Source: Atriophallophorus winterbourni (lineage: Eukaryota > Platyhelminthes > Trematoda > Plagiorchiida > Microphallidae). Taken from it: a stretch of 64,000 nt of DNA. This document shows positions 45,400 to 54,834 of the stretch, one piece after another. Made by a program: the position numbers and the translations under genes. Below the pieces are notes generated by a model that worked only from the letters and a program-made list of their open reading frames with translations, was not told the origin of the DNA and did no database searches. How positions within the stretch are numbered: position 1 is the first letter of the stretch; every line of letters starts with the position of its first letter. The DNA is taken from positions 1 through 64,000 of the forward strand of contig JACCGJ010014354.1 in assembly GCA_013407085.1 (NCBI GenBank), read 5' to 3'.

Positions 45400-46764
45400 C
45401 TATTGGTCCGACTCGCGATGAGCCGGACCCTTTTCGTTTTTTGGGGTAACATTTGAACTGTCAATAACAAGATTGCAATCAGGCTGTGGTTGCGATGGTT
45501 CTCTGGGTTTCAGTGAGGGAACACGCTTGGGCACACTTAGTCTCACGTCTGGTGGAAGTTTTGAGCGGTTAGATTTCCAGTCGGTGTTCATAGCGATAGC
45601 CATTTCAGTCGTTAGAAAAGTGATTTTCAGAGGACTGGGCCCATTGCCTTTGTAGTTGGAGGATCTAGGTATTCTAAAAGTATCTACGACAATGGAATCA
45701 CGAGATCCAATAGCATCGGCAATGTATAACCATTGCTTCAAATCATGTTGCTTTGATTCCGATGCTGATACTACATCAACATTTTCGGGGACACCGAGGA
45801 ATATTAAACTACGTGAAGTAGAGTGGTCTCGACGAGTGGATTGACCTTTCCTTTCCCACCAAGGTATGTCGGCTTGTACTCGGCAGGTCAAACCGGGACA
45901 AGCACCGAGTAGATACGCATTGAGGATGACTTCTTCCATTTCAGATTTATTTCGCAATGTCACCCTTAATAGGCGCGGCCGGTCTACGTGAGGGGAGTCT
46001 TTATGCCGGGTTAAGCGCGTCATCGATGTAGGTACCAAAGCTTTCAAGCCCATGTGTGTACAGAGCTTAGTCCATTCATTGAGCTCATGTGCTTTTCTTG
46101 CTGAGAAAAGTGAATCTGTCGATTCCGGGATATTTGTGCAGATTACACTGAGAGCGATATCTGTCTTGGTAGAATGAGCGGTAACATTGCTTTTTTGGGG
46201 AGGCTCGGATCTAGCAACTAGACGACGGGGAGTCCTGGACAAAGTGTTCACAATTTTACCAGATGAGGACCTAGGTAAACAGGGTTCAGTAGGTCCATCT
46301 TTATTACTTTCGGATGAGCTATCAACACATTCAGTTAAGGGAGCAGTTATTGGAGTAATTTCCTTTTCCTTTGTGTCTTGAGCAACATTTATTTCGGGTC
46401 GAATTGCGTTGGCAAGTGTATCTACCAAAAGCGGTTTAAATGTTTCCTCAAGTTTTCGAAAGCAATTTTCCAAAATCTCTATTCGAGATTCCAGCTTTGC
46501 CTCGTGGGGAGGATTTGTAGTCGTATCGATAGGCTGTTTACTTCGACATGCACAACATACGTAGCAAACACCGGGTAAATCAACGTTGTTAATAAAACAT
46601 ATCACTTCTTTCGTTAGGGCTTTATCACATTTCGTATGTATTTTACTCAAACAGCCAAAACATTTAACAACGATGGATTTGGCGCTTACCCCTTTGTTAC
46701 AAATTTGACACACATCACGTGCTGCCTTCTTTATCTGGGTCATCGAGGTCATCCTTCGCGTCAT
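45400..46764 (-). CDS. CR1-B ORF1: PHD-like zinc finger and two RRM-like modules
   Basis: ATG at 46764, 454 codons, TAG at 45400-45402. Residues 19-73 form a PHD/RING-like finger (C19, C22, C35, C38, H43, C46, C67/C70, C73). About 88-121 is helical and may be a coiled coil. Two related modules follow: about 203-305 (ALSVICTNIPES, HELNEWTKLC, RPRLLRVTLRN) and about 320-425 (SLIFLGVPEN, HDLKQWLYIA, PSPLKITFLTT), which look like a tandem duplication of one RRM-like fold. ORF1p of CR1 and Jockey elements coats element RNA. The last ~18 codons overlap the ORF2 frame and hold the slippery heptamer. Confidence 0.85.
   Translation of the reverse strand: MTRRMTSMTQIKKAARDVCQICNKGVSAKSIVVKCFGCLSKIHTKCDKALTKEVICFINNVDLPGVCYVCCACRSKQPIDTTTNPPHEAKLESRIEILENCFRKLEETFKPLLVDTLANAIRPEINVAQDTKEKEITPITAPLTECVDSSSESNKDGPTEPCLPRSSSGKIVNTLSRTPRRLVARSEPPQKSNVTAHSTKTDIALSVICTNIPESTDSLFSARKAHELNEWTKLCTHMGLKALVPTSMTRLTRHKDSPHVDRPRLLRVTLRNKSEMEEVILNAYLLGACPGLTCRVQADIPWWERKGQSTRRDHSTSRSLIFLGVPENVDVVSASESKQHDLKQWLYIADAIGSRDSIVVDTFRIPRSSNYKGNGPSPLKITFLTTEMAIAMNTDWKSNRSKLPPDVRLSVPKRVPSLKPREPSQPQPDCNLVIDSSNVTPKNEKGPAHRESDQ
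45405..45442 (-). promoter_or_regulatory. Candidate programmed -1 ribosomal frameshift site, CR1-B copy 1
   Basis: Minus strand: A_AAA_AAC (45436-45442) in the ORF1 frame; spacer GAAAAG (45430-45435); arm GGTCCGGCTC (45420-45429), loop ATCGC, arm GAGTCGGACC (45405-45414), giving a 10-bp stem with one G-U pair; ORF1 stop at 45400-45402. After a -1 slip the frame runs without a stop into ORF2. Heptamer, spacer length and stem all match known -1 frameshift signals. Confidence 0.65.
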
Positions 46765-46925
46765 TGTTACAATCCAACGAGTGATGAGTCAGTGCACTTA
46801 GCGGTGCAGTTGTTTATCGATCGGTAGGTACTGGTGGAGTGAATGCGTTGGATCGGAGTGATGCGATCCAAGCGGTAAAATACGAACGAGTTGGATAAAA
46901 GTGGTGCGGTTGAACGAGTTTCAAT

Positions 46926-46950
46926 CTGATAGTGTTGAAAAAACTATCAG
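46926..46950. repeat. Conserved 8-bp hairpin in the CR1-B 5' UTR
   Basis: CTGATAGT (46926-46933) pairs with ACTATCAG (46943-46950) across a 9-nt A-rich loop. The same arms are kept in copy 2 at 29888-29912 although the loop differs in sequence. Confidence 0.7.
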
Positions 46951-47217
46951 TCAATTCGAAATGATGTGATCCTCTCAACAGTATTCGAACAGGAACAATA
47001 TTCTGAATCGCCAAGGATATTGCACGCGTCGGTAAAATTGGGTTAAAACTTGAAAATTTGAATTTTCAAGAATTCACCTTGCTCGAAGTTGAAATGGGTA
47101 TATTCCGAAAGAGCAAATTGAGACGAGTTCAATGATATATGAACCGTCTAGTTCAGGCAAAAATGTGAGGAAATAAATCCAAAAGTATGAGAGCACAAAT
47201 ATATGCGTCCGCACAGC

Positions 47218-48195
47218 AGGTTAACTTGAGTGCAGAGCGACAGACAAATGTTTTAACAGTTTTACCACGCAACAATTCCTTCTTTATTTGAACACGATGA
47301 AACAATGGAGACTTTCAAAGTAGTTTGACAAGAGCAACGTTTGAATCCTGAAATCGCTATTTGTGATGAATCCGAGCTGTTATCGTAACGTGGACTGCAA
47401 GTTATTGAAAACGAGTGTTGTCGGAAATGTGTTAATCTGACATTTGAAATAAGCATTAGAATCTTATTTATACACTTATTTATACTGAATTACCAGTTTG
47501 TTATCCGTAGTAGAACTATGAAATGTTGAGATAGATATAGGGAGTCTATGGTAAATCATAAAAACCTTTGTACGAGAGCAATATAGAAGCTAATCTGTAA
47601 GATACGGAATCACGTCACGTCCCTTGTAAGAAAAGGACGCATGCAGTTCCAATGTAACTTGCTTATGAAAATGGAAAAGAATCCTGAGTTCTCTACAAGA
47701 TATCACATGGGCGATAAAGGTTTAAACCAAAAGTCTTCTCCGTAAGAACACCCAACCGATTGTCTCAATCTGCCCAAGATACTGCCGATGAATTAGCAAC
47801 TTTTTACTGACTTGTCTTCAATCCTGAGCGTTGTATCGAGTATCATTTTCACCAAATTTGAGTGAAATGACAGTCAACGAAAACTAATGTCTCCATACGA
47901 ATGCACAAAGTTTGTTCTATACATTATCTCAACTAACCGAGCTGTGCAAAAGTTACTCAGCATACGTCGTCGCTGTTACTGAAACCTGGTTTCAATCTTA
48001 TATTACAGTCAGCTAAATGACTTGATATATGTAGCTATCGACCACGAAAATGTGGTGGTGTTGCTCTATACTGTTACGAACGTCTTCAGTGCATTAGGAT
48101 TCACGATCCCAAACTTGAATCAGAAGATACCCTCTGATGTAGCTATACACAGTAGTCACAGGACGACTGCATCATTGACATGATACAGCGCTCTC
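47218..48195 (+). mobile_element. Old CR1 lineage E, copy 2, right part
   Basis: It matches 17600-18380 of copy 1 in order (for example TTTTACCACGC, GATACGGAATCACGTCACGTC, GCATCATTGACATGATACA). It continues the copy cut at 42443 and joins CR1-C-like RT at about 48200. Confidence 0.75.
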
Positions 48196-49490
48196 CGGCC
48201 GCGAAGAATTATCGACCGGTGACAATATTTCCTGCTATTGGTAAGGTCATAAAATGTATAGTCTCAGGAAGAATGGTTGCCATCTTCTAATCGCGTAATT
48301 CGTTTTCACAGGCGCAAAATGGATTTCGATTTCATCGCTCTAGTGTAACGAATTTCCTCGTAGCGTCAGACGACTGAACGAAGGAACTGGATAGAAGTAC
48401 TGGCATTCACGTCTGTTACTTAGACATTTCTAAAGCTTTTGACGGATTGAATCGCCATTTGATTCATGAAAAGCTGATACATTTAGGAATATTTAAACCG
48501 CTGTTCTACTGGTTTTGCGACGATCTGTCAAATCGCCACGCACAAGCAGGAGCGAATGAAAGCTATCACAGATGTTCAAAACCAACAGCCACGTCCAAAA
48601 CGAAACAGTGCTAGGACCGCTCCTCTTTCTAATGAACAGTTTAACCCGATTCAGTTCTGTAGATGATTGTAAGAAACTGCAAAGCGATTTTAACAACGTG
48701 TCAAATTAGTAGGTCATGAGTAATATGAAATTCAACGCACGGAAAAGTAAGTTGCTCCACCTTGGCTATAGTGTCCGTTCGATATATCGAATGGGAACTG
48801 AAAACATCACATGGAGCTCTTTGGATAAAGATATTGGAACGTGGAATAGTGGAAACCTGTAGAGCATGGTGCACTGCCAGAATAAATATCGAGAGGCCAA
48901 CAGATTGTTAAGTATCTTTCACCAATATTTGGAGGATTCTTGCTGGTAACGTTCCAATGGATAAAGAACTTCTACCTACGCCCAACGATGGAGTATTCGG
49001 TGGAATTCTGGGCTCCTTGGCGGCGAAAAGCAATTGCTTTCTTTGACAAAATATATCACAGAGCAACAAAGTTATAGATGGGACTTCGCAATGTTCCACA
49101 CACAGACATATTGTCTAAAGTGACTATTCCCATAGGTAGATACGACGCGGTATCATTCTTATCTATAGAATTGTGTCTACCAAAGAACATCCACTAAAAC
49201 AATTGTTTGGTTTGTGAATAGAACTTGACACGCGGACATACCTTATTCATTTGCGTCCCAACTTCCCGTATTGATTGTCAGCGCCATTTTTTCACTGTAC
49301 GTGATATATTTTTTCTTGAATTAGCCTAACACAACGTGGGGTGGACTCTCCTTGCCCGGCGAAATTGGACTAACATATGCAAAACAACATCATTCGTTCG
49401 CCATACATTTGATATTCTCTATTCCTTTTAAGTATTATATTTTTCACAGATTCATTCATAACTTAATGCTGTTGTGTCTTGAAGCATTAA
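48196..49490 (+). mobile_element. CR1-C copy, decayed RT
   Basis: Plus-strand pieces: NYRPVTIFPAIGKVIK (48210), HVCYLDISKAFDGLNRHL (48405-48460, motif A), WFCDDLSNRHAQ, FNARKSKLLHLG (48730), and a C-terminal GLRNVP at 49080. Motif B is destroyed. The 3' end lies near 49490. The segment 49491-49789 shows nothing recognisable. Confidence 0.7.
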
Positions 49491-49789
49491 CTTGTTACAA
49501 TAATTCCCAGACTTATTGAAACTAACCAGAACCAAAAATTGTCGGCTTTATTTATGCCGTTTTTTAAATCAAACATCGAAGAATACATGTTGACTAACAA
49601 CGTTTGAAGACACGACTACTGATGTTATCATCAGAGATTTCAGGCTTCCATGATAGGCTTACAATATTCCTGTTTATATATTTTCAATAATTTGAACATT
49701 AAATTCAAATACTGTTTGGCTGGAGAGCTTTAAAATTCGGTTTAAAACAATTTTTACATATATATTCTTTTATCCTTCGTTCCATTCCA

Positions 49790-50174
49790 AGTTTGCGTCT
49801 GCATCACCCTCTCTAGAAGAGTACACGTTAAATGTGGAGTTCCACAGAGCTCGGTGCTTGGACCTCTTCTATCTTTCGTGTATATGAAAGATGGAGTAGA
49901 AGTTCTTGGATTTAACTTTATATTGTTTGTCGATTAGATTAAAATATGGTATGACAATGAGTGTATTACATTACAACGGGATCAGTGCATCTTATTTGGC
50001 TTGGCCCAGAGAAACGTGTTACCATTTAACCCCTCGGCTTGGCAAGTCTCTACACCACACGTGTCAGCTTGGCACGCAGGCTCTCGTCTGGACTACCGCT
50101 GAAAAGCATCTAGGTTTCTGAATTTCGCATAAACTTAAGCCCCAATATAATTGCCGAAATGTGTATAATAAATA
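49790..50174 (+). mobile_element. CR1-B copy 3, left part
   Basis: Plus-strand orientation, decayed: the motif B region (CGVPQ-type at about 49830, SSVLGPLLSF), PFNPSAWQV, LHHTCQLGTQALVWTTAEKH and MCIIN, matching 43100-43480 of copy 1 in reverse. It stops at the RTE target site and continues at 54244. Confidence 0.8.
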
Positions 50175-50890
50175 GGTTCCAAGGTTGTCAATGCCGGGGC
50201 GGTTTTGGGGATAAGCTCCCAATTCTAAAAATGCTCCAATGGCACGCGTCTCATATAGCCTCTGGCAACCAAGTCCAGCTCCTGGCCTGCACGCGTGGTC
50301 CTGTGCGACCCGGCGGAACTGCTTCTACTGACAGGAGAAAGGGCGAAGGCGGCTGACTGGCGCCTCAAAACCAGCATGCTTCGGGGCTCGTAAGTCCATC
50401 AAGGCGGTCCACCTGGGGGAAGGAAAACCCTTATCTCAAACCTCCACTGCCTTGTGGCTACATCCAATCATGGAAAAGGCTTCAGGAGTCAACCTCGAGG
50501 AAAAATCCGGAGCCGGAGTCCCGTTAGGCAGTCCGAAGTTTTTTTTACAACTTCGTCCTGCCAACTTCTGCGACGGCATCGTTGTCCAAACGTATCAGCC
50601 TAGCTGTTCCTTTGGTTCCGATGGTGCCGTGGAGAGGGAGCACTTGCTGCATGGGCAACAGCTAGTTCTCCACTTTGAACTGCCCTGGCGTACATCACAA
50701 CGCACCAATGGAGAGGACACTCCATTCCGCTTCTGCGGATAATAACACGGGAAGCAGCAGATACCGGTTAAAAGCTATGGCTCGATTGGCGTAGAGCTCA
50801 GCGCCTGGGGCTGCTTTCGACGGTGGGAGAGACTTTCAGGTCTCATTGGACGGCTACCGCCCGCCTCAAGCTGGGCAGCCCCCAGCCAAT

Positions 50891-53800
50891 ATGGTGCCGT
50901 CTCGCCACGGTCTGCTATCCTCATTGGGTGCATGGGGATTAGGAATCAACCGACAAGCAGACTGTTATTTCCGCACCAGCGAAACCAACTACGAAAAACA
51001 AATGTCATTTCTGAAACTGGGAACCTGGAACGTCCGGTCCATGCTTCCTGGATTTCACGACGACGTCTCGAATATCAGAGGCGTAAGAAAATCTGCTGTT
51101 ATTAACAACGAGTTAAAGAGACTAAAGGTCGACGTGGCAGCCCTACAAGAGACGCGATTACCAGACACTGGTAAGCTGACAGAAAGAGATTACACGTTTT
51201 TTTGGAAAGGAAGGGGTTCTGATGAGCCTCGACTGCATGGAGTTGGGTTTGCCGTTCGAAACGACCTTCTAAAAGCAACAGAACCGAGCAGCAGCGGGAG
51301 CGAACGGATTTGGACTCTAAATCTGAGGTGCATTACTGGTACCATTACGTTGGTAAACGTTTATGCGCCGACGCTCTCTGCGACGACTACTGAAAAAGAC
51401 GCTTTTTATTACAACCTCGCAACAGTCCTGAAAAACGTGCCACAAAGAAACTGTGTAGTGGTATTGGGTGATTTCAATGCTAGAGTTGGTGCGGATTACG
51501 AATCTTGGCAAAACTGTCTCGGGAAATTCGGTGTAGGTAAAACTAATGAAAATGGACTACGCCTTTTAGAATTATGCACACAGTTCAGTCTCTGTGTTAG
51601 TAACACTTTCTTTCAAACAAAACCACAGCATAAGGTCTCTTGGAAACATCCTCGCTCTAAGCACTGGCACCAGCTTGATCTTATTCTTGTTAGGCGCACT
51701 AATATAGGAAGCGTACTTCTCACCAGATCATATCAAAGCGCAGACTGTGACACTGATCATTCACTGGTTTGTGCAAAACTGAAGCTTTCCGACACGAGAT
51801 TTCACCGCACCAAATTGTCTGGTAAGCCTAGGATTGACGTCACCCGCATGTGCGAACCTAATCTAGCTGCGCGATTTGCAAAAGCCTTCACAGCCGAGTT
51901 CAGCAAGACAACCCCACTTGAATCGGCTTCAGAAAACTGGGAATCGATTAAAAACAGCATATGCCGAGTCGCACTTTCCACTTTCGGTCCGAAGAAAGCT
52001 CGAACGAGCGACTGGTTCGAAGCAAAAGCTTCTGAGATGACTGCTGTGTTGGATGAGAAACGGTCAGCATTCTTGAGGTTCAAAGGTATGCCAACAGATG
52101 AAAACTTACGACTTTTAAGAGCAGCCAGAAATAAGGTCCAACAGACTGCAAGGCGATGTGCAAATGACTACTGGACAGAAATTAGCCTTAGTATCCAAAA
52201 AGCTGCGGATACTGGAAATTTTCACGGCATGTATGATGGGATCAAGAGAGCCATTGGTCCAAACAAACATAAAATGGCTCCCATTAAGTCTGTATCTGGT
52301 GACCCGATTGTGGACAAAACTCAGCAGATGGAAAGATGGGTAGAGCACTTCTCCTCCCTCTACTCTAGGGACAGTACGGTTTTACCACATGTATTTGAAA
52401 ATTTCGAGCGGTTGCCGACTATTGAATATCTAGATACTCCCCCTACTCTTGATGAGCTCAATAGAGCAATCGACCGCTTAGCGAATGGGAAGGCCCCTGG
52501 TGACGACGGAATTCCACCTGAGCTCATCAAATGCGGTAGAGCAGCATTATTACAACCGCTTCACCATTTGCTTCTTCAGTGCTGGCAGGAGGAGTGTGTC
52601 CCACAAGAGATGCGAGACACAAAGATCATCACGCTATTCAAGAATAAAGGAGATAGAGGCGACTGCAACAATTACAGAGGAATCTCCCTTCTGAATGTTG
52701 TAGGCAAATTGTTTGCTAAAGTCTTACAGATCCGGCTGCAAGTTTTAGCTGATAGAATTTACTCCGAATCTCAATGTGGCTTTCGCAAGGGAAGATCGAC
52801 CGTTGACATGATCTTCTCCCTAAGACAACTTCAAGAAAAGTGTCGGGAACAGCGTATGCCATTATACGCTGTTTTTATTGATTTAACGAAGGCATTCGAC
52901 TACGTCAGCAGGGAGGGTCTTTTCAAAATGCTTAATTTGATAGGCTGCCCACCAAGACTGCTAAAGCTCGTTATTTCGTTCCACTCAGGCATGAAGGGCT
53001 CAGTCCATTTTAACGGTTTCAGCTCAGAAGTCTTTGAAATTCGCCGAGGCGTCAAACAAGGGTGTGTTCTGGCTCCCACGCTGTTCGGCATTTTCTTTGC
53101 TCTGCTTCTGAAGTACGCTTTCAGGACGAGAACAGAAGGTATTTACTTACGCACGCGAAATGATGGCAAGCTTTTCAACCTAAACCGGTTGAGAGCACAA
53201 ACCAAGGCACGAAATGTGCTAATCCGTGACCTGCTGTTTGCCGACGATGCAGCCTTTATTGCTCACTCCCAGGAGCACCTTCAGTCTCTAATGGACTGTT
53301 TTTCGTCGGCATGCAAAGACTTTGGTCTAACAATCAGCATGAGCAAGACCAAAGTCCTTAGCCAAGGGACTGTATCGCCTCCCATCATAACTGTTGGAAA
53401 CTGTCAGCTTGAATCAGTACATCAGTTCACATACCTTGGTTCAACCATTGCGGATAACCTCTCGCTAGACACGGAGATTGATAAGCGAATTGGCAGAGCA
53501 GCTGTCATTCTGTCCCGTTTGAACTCTCGTGTTTGGGGTAACCGCAAGCTGACTGTAAAGACGAAAATGATGGTGTACAGCGCGTGCGTACTGAACGCTT
53601 TACTGTACGGCAGTGAAACCTGGACCACCCACGCAAGACACGAACGGAAGCTGAATGCTTTCCATCTACGAAGCATCCGTCGTATCTTGAACATATCGTG
53701 GATGGACAGAGTGACTAATGCTGAAGTGCTTTTAAAAGCTGGTCTACAGAGCATGTTCACTCTATTGCGACAGCGCCGCCTGCGCTGGCTTGGTCATGTC

Positions 53801-53989
53801 TATAGAATGGAAAATGGTCGTATTCCGAAAGATCTACTCTATGGTGAGTTGCAACTAGGAAGTCGACCATTGGGCAGACCGCACTTGCGGTACAAAGACG
53901 TTTGTAAAAGAGATATGAAAGCTCTTGGCATTGACCCGGCGAGTTGGGAAGAACTTGCTCTCGACCGCTCACATTGGAGGCATGTGTAA
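50891..53989 (+). CDS. RTE-like ORF: APE endonuclease and reverse transcriptase, C-terminus frameshifted
   Basis: Two plausible starts: ATG at 50891 and ATG at 51002, the latter just before the endonuclease (SFLKLGTWNVRSM). Endonuclease motifs: AALQETRLPD, NVYAPTLS, VVLGDFNARVG, CDTDHSLVCAKL. RT motifs: NNYRGISLLNVVGKLFAKVL, SQCGFRKGRSTVDMIF, YAVFIDLTKAFDYVSREGL (motif A), RRGVKQGCVLAPTLFGIFFA (B), LLFADDAAFIAHS (C), VHQFTYLGSTI. The C-terminal part has RRLRWLGHVYRMENGRIPKD and LGRPHLRYKDVCKRDMKALG. The frame ends with WRHV at 53989 because one base is missing compared with the inverted copy at 10455; the basic and zinc-finger tail lies in the next frame (about 53980-54168). Confidence 0.9.
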   Translation: MVPSRHGLLSSLGAWGLGINRQADCYFRTSETNYEKQMSFLKLGTWNVRSMLPGFHDDVSNIRGVRKSAVINNELKRLKVDVAALQETRLPDTGKLTERDYTFFWKGRGSDEPRLHGVGFAVRNDLLKATEPSSSGSERIWTLNLRCITGTITLVNVYAPTLSATTTEKDAFYYNLATVLKNVPQRNCVVVLGDFNARVGADYESWQNCLGKFGVGKTNENGLRLLELCTQFSLCVSNTFFQTKPQHKVSWKHPRSKHWHQLDLILVRRTNIGSVLLTRSYQSADCDTDHSLVCAKLKLSDTRFHRTKLSGKPRIDVTRMCEPNLAARFAKAFTAEFSKTTPLESASENWESIKNSICRVALSTFGPKKARTSDWFEAKASEMTAVLDEKRSAFLRFKGMPTDENLRLLRAARNKVQQTARRCANDYWTEISLSIQKAADTGNFHGMYDGIKRAIGPNKHKMAPIKSVSGDPIVDKTQQMERWVEHFSSLYSRDSTVLPHVFENFERLPTIEYLDTPPTLDELNRAIDRLANGKAPGDDGIPPELIKCGRAALLQPLHHLLLQCWQEECVPQEMRDTKIITLFKNKGDRGDCNNYRGISLLNVVGKLFAKVLQIRLQVLADRIYSESQCGFRKGRSTVDMIFSLRQLQEKCREQRMPLYAVFIDLTKAFDYVSREGLFKMLNLIGCPPRLLKLVISFHSGMKGSVHFNGFSSEVFEIRRGVKQGCVLAPTLFGIFFALLLKYAFRTRTEGIYLRTRNDGKLFNLNRLRAQTKARNVLIRDLLFADDAAFIAHSQEHLQSLMDCFSSACKDFGLTISMSKTKVLSQGTVSPPIITVGNCQLESVHQFTYLGSTIADNLSLDTEIDKRIGRAAVILSRLNSRVWGNRKLTVKTKMMVYSACVLNALLYGSETWTTHARHERKLNAFHLRSIRRILNISWMDRVTNAEVLLKAGLQSMFTLLRQRRLRWLGHVYRMENGRIPKDLLYGELQLGSRPLGRPHLRYKDVCKRDMKALGIDPASWEELALDRSHWRHV

Positions 53990-54168
53990 AGCGTCGTCTG
54001 CATGCTGGGGAGGAGCAGATACAGCTCTTGGCAGCTGAACGCAGATCACGCCGCCGACGTGCAACTAACGCAATACAACCGAGTTCTGACTATCGTTGCC
54101 AGCGCTGCGGGAGAGATTGTTCCTCCCGAATCGGACTGTTTAGTCACTCAAAAAGCTGCAAAACTTGA
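53980..54168 (+). pseudogene. Out-of-frame C-terminal zinc-finger tail of the RTE ORF
   Basis: The frame contains CVKRRLHAGEEQIQLLAAER, SRRRRATNA, and a finger YRCQRCGRDC with GLFSHSKSC ending in KT*. In the inverted copy (10456-10833) it is fused in frame to the ORF. The tail is basic plus C2H(H/C)-like and may bind nucleic acid. Confidence 0.75.
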
Positions 54169-54231
54169 ACATTCACGCGTTTGTGATGTACATCCATGGT
54201 CGACATCGACCGAAGGAGGCCAACAACAACA

Positions 54232-54834
54232 GTATAATAAATAATGCCGTATATTCTTTCTGCTTGAGAGAATATTCGTGAGTTTCACACCATAAACCAT
54301 AACCCAGTTAATTATCACATACGTATATCCTGTTATTGAATATTCACTTGACACAGTTTATCACCGTGTGGCTACGTTGGTCTCCCGTTACAAAATTTCG
54401 CGTTTCCAAGAGCTAATTCAAAACTTGACCTAGATGATTTTACCAAACGACGAATACTGAGTGACTTTATGCTGGTAGTTAAAATTTTACACATAGGCAA
54501 TCATTCACTGAAACATTTACTTTAGCCCAAGGACATTACTCAGACCTGCAGACATGCAAAGGCTTTAAGCATCCCACATTCTCGACTATATATTCGTCGG
54601 AATTTTTCTTGATCAGAATTTATTTCACGTGAAACGTCTTGCCCGAAGAAATCATATGCTCGAAATCGGTTAAAGTTTTCGCTTCAAATGTCGATGAATA
54701 CATTTCGAATCATGCGGTATGTGACTGTCCCCATTGATTCTTGAAAGTTTTTTTATATTAGTACTCTATATGCCCCGTCACCCCGTGCAATTTGTTAAGC
54801 CTATTGCTTGTTCTATCATAAAATATTCTGAGTT
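54232..54834 (+). mobile_element. CR1-B copy 3, right part
   Basis: It continues copy 3 after the RTE duplication: RPVIEYS-type block (54320), IGNHSLKHLL (54495), HAKALSIPHSRLYIRRNF (54558-54610), PKKSYARNRLK, and a terminal CDCPH. The 3' tail has one CTGAGTT unit at 54828-54834. Decayed but colinear with copy 1. Confidence 0.8.

Larger units (their letters stand above)
42444..47217 (-). mobile_element. CR1-B copy 1, full length with intact ORFs
   Basis: The minus-strand element has a 5' UTR (46765-47217), ORF1 (454 aa), ORF2 (935 aa), a 3' UTR and two AACTCAG-type tail units (plus-strand reading, about 42449-42462). Ends are supported by comparison with copy 2, which shares the 5' end near GCGTCCGCACAGCA, and by lineage E copy 1, which reads through the site. 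Both ORFs are uninterrupted, so this may be a recently active master-like copy. Confidence 0.85.
50175..54231 (+). mobile_element. Full-length RTE/BovB-like retrotransposon with 12-bp target-site duplication
   Basis: GTATAATAAATA occurs directly before (50163-50174) and after (54232-54243) a 4057-bp element inserted in CR1-B copy 3. The element has a GC-richer 5' UTR (50175-50890), one long ORF, and a short 3' end in CAACAACAAC. Base composition differs clearly from its neighbours. The perfect duplication and intact catalytic domains indicate a very recent insertion. Clade assignment (RTE/BovB-like, with a C-terminal zinc finger) is from motif memory and not certain. Confidence 0.9.

Noticed and set aside
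50452..50742. 96-codon frame in the RTE 5' UTR as a separate ORF1
   Set aside because: It starts at TTG, has no ORF1-like motif, and lies in a structured GC-rich leader; it could be a chance frame.
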